DNA from: Mycobacterium triplex
GTDB taxonomy: Bacteria > Actinomycetota > Actinomycetes > Mycobacteriales > Mycobacteriaceae
NCBI RefSeq assembly: GCF_000689255.1
Contig: NZ_HG964446.1
Span: 5,054,152-5,118,151, forward strand
Length of the DNA: 64,000 bases
Reading direction: 5' to 3'
Part shown: one piece after another, positions 52,344-60,748 of the stretch
Position numbering within the stretch: position 1 is the stretch's first letter
How the letters are laid out: every line of letters starts with the position of its first letter
Position numbers and translations under genes: made by a program
The notes under the pieces: model-generated
Told to the model about the DNA's origin: nothing
Databases searched by the model: none
The model's input: only the letters and a program-made list of their open reading frames with translations

Positions 52344-53207
52344 TTAACCCGACAGGTGGAAGTCGCCGGACTGCCCGTAGAGAACCAGGGACAGCACGAA
52401 GGTAAGCGTGATCGACACACCGATGGACGCCCGCACCGCGCGCCCCACCGCGTCGCCGACACCGGCGGGCCCGCCCGAGGCGGTGTAGCCGTAATACGTG
52501 TGGATCAGCATGACGATCACCGCCTGAACGGTGCACTCGAGCCCCGACACCAAGACGTCCCTGGGCAGCAGGAAGGTATTGAAGTAGTGGTCGAAGCCGC
52601 CGGCTCCCTGGTGGTAGGTGAGCAGCACGATGCTTCGAGTCGTAAAGACCGATCCGACAAAGGTGATGCAGTACAACGGCGGAACCACGAGCAGGCCACC
52701 CAGCACACGGGTGGTCACCAGGTAGGGGATGGAACGGATGCCGATGACCTCCAGCGCGTCGATCTCCTCGCTGATCCGCATCGCGCCAAGTTGCGCGGTC
52801 GCACCCGCGCCGATCGTGGCCGCGAGACCGTTGGCAACAATGAGCGGAAGCTGCAGGCGCACATTGGCATACGCGGAGAAGAATCCCGCGATAGCGCCGA
52901 CGCCGATGCTGCTGGCCTGAATGTAGCCGAAGATGCCGACGATGGCCGCCGCGCTGCCGGTCAACACGGCGAGGATCACAACCTCGCCGCCGATCAGGGC
53001 AAGCGCACCTACGCCCAAGCTCATCTCGGAAACGACACGCAATGTTTCCGATTTGTATTTGACAATGGTGCTGCGAATGGCGACGAGGGCTTTGACGTAG
53101 AACTCCATTTGCTCACCGAGGCGAGTCCAGCCGCCGGCCCATTCCCGCGCGGTGCGGGCCAGCCGCGGATACCGGGCGCTCACCACGGTCTTTGCCTCGG
53201 CGGTCAT
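52344..53207 (-). CDS. yrbEB: Mce permease YrbEB
   Basis: A 287-residue MlaE-family permease with about five membrane helices. The EEIDALEVIGIRSIPYLVTTRV segment is the conserved permease loop. YrbEA and YrbEB form the membrane pore of the Mce transporter and bind the MceG ATPase, which is usually encoded elsewhere and is not in this window. The start overlaps the YrbEA stop as ATGA. Confidence 0.93.
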   Translation of the reverse strand: MTAEAKTVVSARYPRLARTAREWAGGWTRLGEQMEFYVKALVAIRSTIVKYKSETLRVVSEMSLGVGALALIGGEVVILAVLTGSAAAIVGIFGYIQASSIGVGAIAGFFSAYANVRLQLPLIVANGLAATIGAGATAQLGAMRISEEIDALEVIGIRSIPYLVTTRVLGGLLVVPPLYCITFVGSVFTTRSIVLLTYHQGAGGFDHYFNTFLLPRDVLVSGLECTVQAVIVMLIHTYYGYTASGGPAGVGDAVGRAVRASIGVSITLTFVLSLVLYGQSGDFHLSG

Positions 53208-54001
53208 GTCGCCAACGTCTGTGTCGCGGTGACGACGCTGATGATGATGTTCGCGATCAGCAGCGCCATGAACGTGAACACCACGGTCTCGTTGACCGCG
53301 TTTCCGACACCCTGCGGGCCGCCGCCGGCAGACATTCCCTTATAACAGGCGATCAATCCGGCGAGCACCCCGAAAACGGAGGCCTTGACGAAGCTGACCA
53401 CGACGGTAGGGCCGTTGGTGAGCAACGTGAGGCTCGACGCAAACGCCCCAGGGTTGCCGTTAAGTGCGTAAACCGCGAACATGTAGTCCGCGCTCAGCCC
53501 CGCGATGACCACGACGGCATTGATCAGATTGCCGGCGATGAGTAGGGCGGTCACCCGGGGCACCACCAGTCGATGAACCGGATCGATGCCCAGGACCCGC
53601 ATTGCGTCGATCTCTTCGCGAATGGTTCGGGAACCCAAATCGGCGCACATCGCCGTGGCCGCGGCGCCACTCAGCACGAACACGGTGGTTACCGGGCCGA
53701 TCTGCGATACCGTCGCCAGCCCCGAGGCCGCGCCGATCACGTCGCCCGCACCGAACGACACGGTCGCGACGCCAAAGAGGAACACGACCATACCGTTGAA
53801 GGCAATCGATTGTGCGATCGCCGGGAAGGTCGCGACCCGGGCGATAAACCAGCACTGCTCGATGACCTCGCGCCAGAAGAACGGGGGCCGGAGTGCCTGG
53901 ACCAACGTGTCCATCGTCAATGCGATAAAGCTGCCAACTTCGCGAACCGGTTTGTTCAGCGGCTTCTTGGCCAGCCCGACCAGAGGGGCATTCGAGACCA
54001 C
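53204..54001 (-). CDS. yrbEA: Mce permease YrbEA
   Basis: A 265-residue MlaE-family permease with the conserved REEIDAMRVLGIDPVHRLVVPRV loop, paired with YrbEB. I chose GTG at 54001 because AGGAGG is 8 bases upstream; the TTG at 54007 has only 2 bases of spacing. It is the first gene of the mce operon, 232 bases below a predicted start of transcription. Confidence 0.92.
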   Translation of the reverse strand: MVSNAPLVGLAKKPLNKPVREVGSFIALTMDTLVQALRPPFFWREVIEQCWFIARVATFPAIAQSIAFNGMVVFLFGVATVSFGAGDVIGAASGLATVSQIGPVTTVFVLSGAAATAMCADLGSRTIREEIDAMRVLGIDPVHRLVVPRVTALLIAGNLINAVVVIAGLSADYMFAVYALNGNPGAFASSLTLLTNGPTVVVSFVKASVFGVLAGLIACYKGMSAGGGPQGVGNAVNETVVFTFMALLIANIIISVVTATQTLAT

Positions 54002-54195
54002 TAACAATCCCTCCTGGTTTGCTCGGTGCCGTCCGGACCGGCCGGCGCGAACTCGGCGCGGCAGGACGAAAGCGGGCTTTGTGTCGCCGTCACACAGGCC
54101 CGCCGCGCGGTCGCCGGATGGGAAGACGCTCCTGGCGCGATGTCAATCTCCCCCATCCGTATCCATCTCCCTCGTGCGACGTTCCAGGTTCGAGG

Positions 54196-54243
54196 TGATG
54201 CGTGCCGGACCACACTCTGAGTCTGATGTGTGCGGGACCACAT
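54196..54243 (-). repeat. Two 20-bp direct repeats at the mce promoter
   Basis: TGATGCGTGCCGGACCACAC (54196-54215) and TGATGTGTGCGGGACCACAT (54224-54243) match at 17 of 20 positions, at a period of 28 bp. The second overlaps the -10 of the mce promoter. Each has GTG and CAC half sites, so a dimeric repressor is likely. Confidence 0.75.
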
Positions 54244-54268
54244 TATGCAGCAACCAGTCTCAAGTCAA
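54240..54268 (-). promoter_or_regulatory. Predicted mce operon promoter
   Basis: On the minus strand TTGACT (54268-54263), exactly 17 bases, then TAATGT (54245-54240). The hexamers are the same as in the promoter at 3419-3447. The spacer contains TTGAGACTGG, and another TTGAGAC lies at 54293-54287, both resembling the operator of the P450 and oxidase promoters. This predicts a leader of about 230 bases. Confidence 0.7.
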
Positions 54269-54293
54269 TACTTTTCTGTCCTTGTCGTCTCAA

Positions 54294-54918
54294 AACACGT
54301 GCCAACGGCCTTCGTCGCTGCCGGGCGTCAGTCGACTTCGCCTGGGTTGCTTAGACATTGGCGCGTTTTTCGGGGAATTCCGGACGCCTGCCCGCCCGGG
54401 CGCAGCCGCCTCTAAATATAGTGTTGCTTTACCAATATTTTATCGAAATTAAAGACTGGACGAAGCCGTTGCGCGCAGTGTCTCAGCTGCTACTGGCCCC
54501 GCCAGCGAGACCAGCGACACGGTGTCCGTGCTGGTCGTTGGCAGTAGACCCAAGGGTCTTCCCGGCACTGGGTTTAGCGCCGCTATACATTCAGATGTCG
54601 TGTCGGAAAAGTGATCTCGTGGCTCACCGACACACACGGAACTCACAGGGGAACGCACTGACGCCGCCGGCCGTGGCCCGGCGACCCGGCGGCCAGGACC
54701 AGCGGCGCCTCAGTTGCCGACTATTCGCCGTCCGTCTAGCAGCCATCTGGGGAGGGCGCCCCCGGCCGGCTGCGCGAGCATCCGGTTGTGCGAACAGTTG
54801 GCCCCGCGGTGCCGGACCCGTAGCACAGGTAGTGACCGACATCGCGTTCGATCAATCGGGGGCCCACCGGCGGCGCCGCCGCGAAAGTAGACACCGGGAA
54901 GTCCACTACGCTGACGAG
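54294..54918. other. Long non-coding stretch upstream of the mce promoter
   Basis: No gene is supported here. It has scattered AT-rich segments (54410-54450) unlike its neighbours. Frames in it lack ribosome sites and coding-type composition. A predicted -10, TACGCT (54906-54911), lies just before the DUF305 gene. Confidence 0.5.
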
Positions 54919-55527
54919 GTGCCATCGCTCACCATCCGCGTCGCGGCCGCACTCACGGCCTGGTGCGTCGCTTTGCTCTTATCGTCGTGCAGCGGCTCGC
55001 CGTCAGGCGACCACGCGCAGCCCACCCGGAGCGACGACAAGCCAGTAATCACTGGCGAACCCGCCGCCTTTGGCCCCGCTGACGTCGCTTTCGCGAACGA
55101 CGCAATCGCGCACGAGCAGCAAGGGATCAGCATGGCGCAGCTCGTCTCCGACCATTCCAACAATCCCGATGTTGTCGCGTTCGCTGCCAAGACCTCCACG
55201 GCCCTACAGGTCGACACGCAGGTCTTGAAAGCCTTGCGGGCGCAATGGAAAGAAAGCCAGGACAACCCAACCGGGGCCAGTGGCCAACCGGCCGCGCCGA
55301 GCGAGCCGAGCAGTAACGCGACCCTGGCTGGGCTTGCGGCGGTACGGGGTGCCGAGTTCGACACGCTTTGGCTGAATTCGATGATTAGCCTGTACCAGGC
55401 AACAATCGACCTCGCGAATCGCGAAGTCGCCAACGGAAAGAACGTAGACGCCACCAGTCTGGCCAAGCAGATTGTCGAGGCACGGCAGGCCGACATCGGT
55501 CAGATGCGGCAGCTCCTCGCGGCCTAA
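54919..55527 (+). CDS. DUF305-type lipoprotein
   Basis: A 202-residue lipoprotein. The lipobox LLLSSCSGS places the lipidated Cys near residue 22. The mature domain has AHEQQGISMAQLVSDHSNN and RQADIGQMRQLLAA, the helical DUF305 pattern. The GTG at 54919 lies 7 bases after TACGCT, so the message may be leaderless. DUF305 proteins are ferritin-like in fold; the function is unclear. Confidence 0.82.
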   Translation: MPSLTIRVAAALTAWCVALLLSSCSGSPSGDHAQPTRSDDKPVITGEPAAFGPADVAFANDAIAHEQQGISMAQLVSDHSNNPDVVAFAAKTSTALQVDTQVLKALRAQWKESQDNPTGASGQPAAPSEPSSNATLAGLAAVRGAEFDTLWLNSMISLYQATIDLANREVANGKNVDATSLAKQIVEARQADIGQMRQLLAA

Positions 55528-55668
55528 TTCGTGTGGCACGCAACGCTATTCACGGTGGCTTCACGGCCGATCCAGATCTGCCGAGCACCAAATGGCGCGC
55601 CCCAGCTACCACTCGCATATCGATGAGACACTTGGCGTCCACTGTGTCAGGTCTTCCCGTGTCGCTAC

Positions 55669-55680
55669 CGTACATGTACG
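55669..55680. promoter_or_regulatory. 12-bp perfect palindrome upstream of TetR
   Basis: CGTACATGTACG lies 45 bases before the GTG start of the TetR gene. This position and the perfect dyad suggest autoregulation. No other strong dyad is seen between the lipoprotein and this gene. Confidence 0.5.
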
Positions 55681-55724
55681 CTTCGGAGCCATGCGCACCC
55701 CCAGCGCGTCCGGAAGAAGCTGAT

Positions 55725-56366
55725 GTGGCCGTCCCGAAGGTGAGCCTCGAGGCCTTGGTCGATGCCGCCGCCGAGATAGCCGGCGCCGACGGCATCGACG
55801 CGGTGACGATGCGTCGCCTCGCCGAGCGGTGCGGCGTGGGAGTCATGACGATCTACGGCTACGTCCGCACCAAGGAACAGCTGTTGGCGGTGCTTGCCGA
55901 CCGCTACCTGGCCGAGATCGAGCTACCGAACACCGACATGCGTTGGCAGGACCAGCTGGTCACGATGTTTTGCTCGGTTCGGGAAGTCATGGTCACGCAT
56001 CCGACCCTCGTCCCGATCATCGCCAACCAACGTCTCGACACCCGGGCCGCCTACCGAGGCGCCGAGCTGGTGTGTGGCTTACTGCGGGCAACGGGCATGT
56101 CCGATCGTGAGGTAACCACGTCATTCGCGACACTCACGTCGTTCATCGTCGGATCGGTGCAGCGCGAACTGGCGGCGATGGACTCCGCGGCGCGGCCAGG
56201 CTTGGCCGCTCTTCCCGTCGACGAATTCCCCAATGTGGTCTCGCTCTTCGGTCCCCTGGTCACGGGTGATGCCGGACAAAATTTCCGTGACGGCCTGCAG
56301 CTGGTGATCGATGCGATTGACACCCGCGTGCCCAGACGACGGAAATCAAGACAGCCCACTCGCTGA
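55725..56366 (+). CDS. TetR family transcriptional regulator
   Basis: A 213-residue regulator with a helix-turn-helix at about residues 25-48 (MRRLAERCGVGVMTIYGYVR). The C-terminal domain resembles that of tetracycline-repressor-type proteins. The start is GTG at 55725 with GGAAGAAG about 6 bases upstream; in-frame upstream extensions would cross the palindrome at 55669. It precedes the APH-like kinase and LLM genes and is a candidate for their control. Confidence 0.85.
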   Translation: MAVPKVSLEALVDAAAEIAGADGIDAVTMRRLAERCGVGVMTIYGYVRTKEQLLAVLADRYLAEIELPNTDMRWQDQLVTMFCSVREVMVTHPTLVPIIANQRLDTRAAYRGAELVCGLLRATGMSDREVTTSFATLTSFIVGSVQRELAAMDSAARPGLAALPVDEFPNVVSLFGPLVTGDAGQNFRDGLQLVIDAIDTRVPRRRKSRQPTR

Positions 56367-56422
56367 AGGCCCAGAATAGCGAACGTCGAGGAGAGGTTCT
56401 CATGGCCCGCATGAATTTAATC

Positions 56423-56434
56423 GAATATATATTC
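56423..56434. promoter_or_regulatory. Palindrome at the kinase-LLM operon promoter
   Basis: GAATATATATTC is a perfect 12-bp palindrome in the only strongly AT-rich patch of the 85-bp interval, 17 bases before the GTG start of the kinase gene. TATATT within it could be a -10. It is a likely operator site. Confidence 0.5.
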
Positions 56435-56451
56435 AATAACGAAGAAGTCCG

Positions 56452-57570
56452 GTGACGGAGTCCGGTCAGGGGGCCGACACCCTACGGCCACCTATCGCAA
56501 CGATCGTCGATTCGGTCGACGACATCAACGCCTCGTGGCTAACCGATGCGCTGCACCAAGCCGGTTGTCTCGGCGGCGGCCACGTCGCGTCGTTCACCAG
56601 CGAGTTGATGAGTGTTGGCCAGCTGGGATCGGTTGCGCGGCTGACCCTCACCTACGAGGGCGCTGGATCGGAAGCGCCGCCGACTCTGATGGTCAAGCTG
56701 CCGTCCAGGGATGCCGGCAGTCGGGCGATCGGTGTCACGCTCGGTATCTACGAGGGCGAAGTGCGCTTCTACCGGGAGATTGCCCCGACCGTCGGTATCC
56801 GGGTGCCGAGGATGCGCTGGGCTGACATCGAATCGTCGACCGGCCGGTTCAGCCTTCTCCTTGAGGACCTGAGCGCGGTCGGGACGCCCGGTGACATGAT
56901 CGCCGGAGGCACCGCCGACCAAGCTGCCCGAGCATTGGATGCACTCGTCGAGCTGCAAGCGCCACACTGGTCGGATCCGGCCTTGCGCGAAAAAAATTGG
57001 CTCGCCCACCCCAGCCGTAACCAGAACTTTTTCGCCGGCGTGGAGCCGGCGCTGCCGCTATTCCTCGAGCGCTTCGGTGGTCGCCTAGATGCTGCCGACG
57101 TCGAGCTGGTGGAGCAGGTCGTTCCGTACGCCAACCGCTGGGCCGCACAGATGACCGCTGGCCCCACCGTGGTCCTGCACGGTGATTACCGCATGGACAA
57201 CATTCTCTTCCCGGACGACCCGGACGCTCCGGTCGCGGTGTTTGACTGGCAGGCAACACGTTTAGGTCCACCACTGGTCGACGTTGGTGTGTACCTCGGC
57301 GGCTGCCTGTCGTTGGAGGATCGGCGTCACCACGAGCGAGAACTATTGAGGCGATACCACGATCGACTGATGTCACGCGGGATCACCGGCTTCTCGTCCG
57401 ACGACATGTGGGAAAGCTACCGCTGGTGCGTCTTTTACGGACTGATGCTCAGCGTGCCATTTTCCGTTCAGTTGGAACGAACCGAGCGCGGCGACGCGCT
57501 GTTCGCGGGCATGGTTCGCTCCTACGCCCAACAAGCGCGAGACCTCGAATCAATGGAGCTGCTGCGATGA
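56452..57570 (+). CDS. APH-like phosphotransferase family protein
   Basis: A 372-residue kinase-like protein of the aminoglycoside-phosphotransferase/choline-kinase fold. The catalytic Brenner motif is VLHGDYRMDN (Asp at about 245), and the metal-binding VFDWQA lies at about 263-268. The closest type is the ecdysteroid-kinase-like group, found in mycobacterial lipid clusters with unknown substrates. The start is GTG at 56452. It shares an operon with two LLM genes (ATGA overlap), so it may phosphorylate a hydroxylated lipid or steroid. Confidence 0.82.
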   Translation: MTESGQGADTLRPPIATIVDSVDDINASWLTDALHQAGCLGGGHVASFTSELMSVGQLGSVARLTLTYEGAGSEAPPTLMVKLPSRDAGSRAIGVTLGIYEGEVRFYREIAPTVGIRVPRMRWADIESSTGRFSLLLEDLSAVGTPGDMIAGGTADQAARALDALVELQAPHWSDPALREKNWLAHPSRNQNFFAGVEPALPLFLERFGGRLDAADVELVEQVVPYANRWAAQMTAGPTVVLHGDYRMDNILFPDDPDAPVAVFDWQATRLGPPLVDVGVYLGGCLSLEDRRHHERELLRRYHDRLMSRGITGFSSDDMWESYRWCVFYGLMLSVPFSVQLERTERGDALFAGMVRSYAQQARDLESMELLR

Positions 57571-58727
57571 GTACATCCGTCACCACCGCCTTGGCGTTTT
57601 CCTGTGACCGTCACACGCCGCCGGCCAATTTCGCGGCCGCAGCAGCAGCCGCGACACAGAGCGGTGCGGTCGACGAACTGCTGATCTGGGACCAGATGAC
57701 CAACTTCTGGCCGCGCCAGCTGTGGTGCCCGGAAAACAGCCCGATGGCGACGATCATCCCCGATCTGGACTCGTATTCCGACGCGTTTGCGATGAGCGGT
57801 TACCTGGCCGCCTCGGTGCCCGGCATCGGTGTGACGATCAGCACCGATGCGATCCGTCGGGGGCCTGCGGAACTCACCCAGACGATGATGACGCTCGCCA
57901 ACATGACCGGCGGCAGAGCGAAAGTGATGATCGGCGCCGGGGAAGCCAAACAGGTTGTGCCATATGGCTGGAAGAGGTCTGAGGGATTGGCCCGCCTCGA
58001 AGATCAACTCAGGTGCTTCAACGCGTTGTGGTCGAGTACCGAACCTGTTGATCTGCCCGGCAATCATTGGACCTTCAAACAGGCATGGTTGGGGCAGTCA
58101 CGCACTCATCGCCCGAGCGTGTGGGCGTTGGGCGGCGGGCCGAAGTTGTTCGACCTTGCGACAACCTATGCCGACGGGATTTCGGCCATCGTGCCTTGTG
58201 TCGCGCCGACGCCAGACTCTTGGGCTCAGACGGTCCGCACGATGAAGGCAGAACTCGAGCGGAAGGGACGCGATCCTGAGCAGTTCGAATTCGGGATCTG
58301 GTTTATGGCCTTGGTGCACGACGATGCCGATCTTCTGGCGCGTGCCCTCGACAATCCGATGATGCGTTGGATGGCAGGTGTTTTCGGACGGTTAGACCAA
58401 AGCGCCTGGGACGCCGAGGGCATCGAGCCACCGCTGCCGCGAGATTGGCACTACGCGGTGAAGCTACTGCCGGTGACCTGGACCGACACGGAGATTCAAG
58501 GCCTGCTCAGCCGCACGACGCATCAGATGGCCGCGAAATCGTTCGTCTATGGCACTCCCGAATCAGTTGCGGCACAGGTAGAACAATATGTCGATGCCGG
58601 AGCCACCTGGGTCAGCGTCTGCGATATTCTGCCGCTGCTCCTCGATCCCGACGATGCACAGGCAGGCCTTACGCGCAATATCGACATCTGCGCCCGCCTG
58701 AAGAAGGCGGGCACGCATGGCGGATAA
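57567..58727 (+). CDS. LLM-class F420-dependent oxidoreductase
   Basis: A 386-residue luciferase-like enzyme. IWDQMTNFWPRQLW, GAGEAKQVVPYGWKRSEGLARLED and SVWALGGGPKL match the 36461 and 2253 copies. The start at 57567 overlaps the kinase stop as ATGA. PRDWHYAVKLLP and MAAKSFVYGTPESVA show it belongs to the same subgroup as the 36461 copy. The next gene overlaps it by 11 bases. Confidence 0.9.
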   Translation: MSTSVTTALAFSCDRHTPPANFAAAAAAATQSGAVDELLIWDQMTNFWPRQLWCPENSPMATIIPDLDSYSDAFAMSGYLAASVPGIGVTISTDAIRRGPAELTQTMMTLANMTGGRAKVMIGAGEAKQVVPYGWKRSEGLARLEDQLRCFNALWSSTEPVDLPGNHWTFKQAWLGQSRTHRPSVWALGGGPKLFDLATTYADGISAIVPCVAPTPDSWAQTVRTMKAELERKGRDPEQFEFGIWFMALVHDDADLLARALDNPMMRWMAGVFGRLDQSAWDAEGIEPPLPRDWHYAVKLLPVTWTDTEIQGLLSRTTHQMAAKSFVYGTPESVAAQVEQYVDAGATWVSVCDILPLLLDPDDAQAGLTRNIDICARLKKAGTHGG

Positions 58728-59832
58728 CCCACCTGTCATCGAGGATCTGAGCGCATTCCTGATCTCGGGCCGGGTGGTTTCGCGACGCCCTGCCGATCCG
58801 AGTGACGAAACCGGCGCGCGCACTCCGGTCGACGGCATCGAAGATGGAGTATCAGCCGACCGCTTGGGTTTTCGTCGCGTCTTCATCTCGGAGCGGTGGA
58901 ACCTCAAGGAGGTCGCGGTGCTACTGGCCGCGGTCGCCGCGCGCACGTCCCGCGTCGAGTTGGCGACCGGATTGGTATCGCCGGCACGTCGTAATGTGTT
59001 GCACATGGCTGCCTTTGGCGCCACAATGCACGCGTGCTTCGGGCCCCGATTCGTGCTGGGCCTAGGTCGCGGCGACCACAGTTACTTGCGCAGCGAAGGA
59101 CTGCGGACGCAGGGGTTCGAGGGACTGTGCGATTACGTCGACATCGTTCGCCGGCTCTGGGCCGGCGAGGCCGTGACCTACGAAGGTCCAGCGGGACGAT
59201 ACGACGGCATCAAACTCGGCGACGTGTACGAGGGCGAGCAACCGAAGGTTTGGTATGGCACGTTTGCGCTGCCCAAGGCCGCCAACGCAATCGCCCGATC
59301 ATTCGACGGCGTGCTGCTGCCGCCGGTTCTCACGCCGGCCGCGACCGCGGCCGCGGTGACGCGAATTCGGCAGGCGTGCGAGCGTATCGACCGAGATCCG
59401 GCAACGGTGCGGATCTGCCAGTGCGTGATCACCGCGCCCGGGCTCTCCGATGACGAAACCAGAGCGCTTGCCCATGCGCGGGCAGTCACCTATCTGCAGG
59501 CCCCCGAGTACGGTGACGCGCTGGTCCGCGCGAATGATTGGGATACCGCGCCCGTCGCGAAGCTACGCGCGCACACCCAGTTTCAAGGCAACAAGGAGAT
59601 GGCCGACCTGACCTATCACCGGATTCAACTGATGGAGCCGGCGCGGTTGATCCCTGATGCATGGATGGAGGAGACCTGCGCACTCGGGTCGGTCGACCAC
59701 TGCGTCACCCAGCTGCAGCGCTTTCGCGATGCCGGCGCGGACGAGATCGCGACCTACGGCAGCACGCCTGGGCAGAACGCCGGGTTGATCGAGGCGTGGC
59801 GGACACGCGACCGGATAGGTCTACGTCGATAG
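58717..59832 (+). CDS. LLM-class F420-dependent oxidoreductase
   Basis: A 371-residue luciferase-like enzyme of yet another subgroup: GFRRVFISERWNLKEV, LATGLVSPARRNVLHMAAFGATMH, FVLGLGRGDHSYLRSEGL. It overlaps the preceding gene by 11 bases, so the two LLM enzymes are made together with the kinase. Downstream the antisense strand holds a fragment of an mce gene. Confidence 0.88.
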   Translation: MADNPPVIEDLSAFLISGRVVSRRPADPSDETGARTPVDGIEDGVSADRLGFRRVFISERWNLKEVAVLLAAVAARTSRVELATGLVSPARRNVLHMAAFGATMHACFGPRFVLGLGRGDHSYLRSEGLRTQGFEGLCDYVDIVRRLWAGEAVTYEGPAGRYDGIKLGDVYEGEQPKVWYGTFALPKAANAIARSFDGVLLPPVLTPAATAAAVTRIRQACERIDRDPATVRICQCVITAPGLSDDETRALAHARAVTYLQAPEYGDALVRANDWDTAPVAKLRAHTQFQGNKEMADLTYHRIQLMEPARLIPDAWMEETCALGSVDHCVTQLQRFRDAGADEIATYGSTPGQNAGLIEAWRTRDRIGLRR

Positions 59833-59900
59833 CGGGGTGGCCAGTTGAGGTTCAGATTGCAACTGAGGCCCATGCCGCGGTACGGACCCGGGATGTCCAT
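59829..59900 (-). pseudogene. Remnant of an mce gene (24 codons)
   Basis: On the minus strand PGPYRGMGLSCNLNLNWPP is encoded at about 59835-59891. It matches the MceF block SPYRGLQLDFNLNLNWPP of this window in 14 of 18 positions. The frame starts after a stop and runs antisense into the LLM gene. No start, ribosome site or rest of the protein is present, so it is a decayed piece of another mce operon. Confidence 0.65.
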
Positions 59901-59935
59901 GGGCGGGGGTTAGCCGGCTGACGGTTGCGCGACGA

Positions 59936-60601
59936 CTATGGCGCCGCAGTAGGTTTGGCGCCTTCCGGGTAGGCGCCGTAAATGGTCAGACGGGTCATCT
60001 CGTCGAGGAACGCCTCGACGCTCGGACGCGGGCGGGTTGAGCCCTCAAACATCCAGTCTCCGAACACCGCGATCGAAAACACCATCCCAAAGATCACGCG
60101 CGTCACGACCGCAGGGTCGAAATGACGGAACCCGCGGTCCTCGATCTCGTCTTTCATGATCGCCTCGAATTGTTCGAGGAGCCTGCCGAGTTGCGGCGCC
60201 CACGCGGTCTCGGCGCTTAACGGTCCGCCCACCGCTCTGGCCCCGACCATCTCGTAGATCAGCCGCCGGTTGGCCGACAACACGTCGTAGACACCGCGAT
60301 AGAAGTCGTACGTCTCGGCGTAGGCACTTTTCATCCCGCGAGGTCGGCTAGCCCAGTCCGCGACATACTCGGAAACGAAGGTGTTGAACGGGGCCAGCAC
60401 GGCCTCTTCGAAGAGCTTTGCCTTGGACCCGAAGTGCCGAAAAATCATCGGCTCCGTCACCGAGGCGGCGCGTGCGATTTCTCGTGTGCTGGTGCCCGCA
60501 TAGCCACGCTCGGCGAACAAGGCGCGCGCCGATTCCAGCAGCAGACGCCTTCCCTCGCCACGCGTCACTGGCTGGCCGTTGGCCTTAGGCTTGCTGGGCA
60601 C
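59936..60601 (-). CDS. TetR family transcriptional regulator
   Basis: A 221-residue TetR protein. The helix-turn-helix has STREIARAASVTEPMIFRHFGSK, followed by KLFEEAVLAPFNTFVSEY. It resembles the TetR at 63613 closely in this region (EPTLFRHFGSKANLFE), so the two are paralogues. The start is GTG at 60601; an in-frame ATG at 60664 would add an unlikely basic leader. It lies 147 bp after the 60749 membrane gene on the same strand. Confidence 0.83.
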   Translation of the reverse strand: MPSKPKANGQPVTRGEGRRLLLESARALFAERGYAGTSTREIARAASVTEPMIFRHFGSKAKLFEEAVLAPFNTFVSEYVADWASRPRGMKSAYAETYDFYRGVYDVLSANRRLIYEMVGARAVGGPLSAETAWAPQLGRLLEQFEAIMKDEIEDRGFRHFDPAVVTRVIFGMVFSIAVFGDWMFEGSTRPRPSVEAFLDEMTRLTIYGAYPEGAKPTAAP

Positions 60602-60748
60602 CCCGCCATTTTCGCACCGACCGGCACTTCCGGCCCGCCGAATCCCGGGAGTCGCGTGTCGCAAATTTCACGACCGACTCCGCCAGTGCGGCGACGGTTT
60701 CACCGTCCGTGACTTCGGGTGGGGGGCGCGGACCGGTGCCGGACCCAA

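Noticed and set aside
50797..52347. 516-codon plus-strand frame
   Set aside because: Antisense to mceA and part of mceB, with no recognisable domain.
52339..52536. N-terminal extension of MceA
   Set aside because: It runs through yrbEB in another frame; ATG at 52338 gives the usual single membrane helix start.
42686..54001. Assigning the mce operon to a numbered family (mce1-mce8)
   Set aside because: Operon structure and motifs are common to all mce operons; a phylogeny is needed to number it.
54358..54918. N-terminal extension of the DUF305 lipoprotein
   Set aside because: It would put the lipobox almost 200 residues from the start. GTG at 54919 gives a normal lipoprotein signal.
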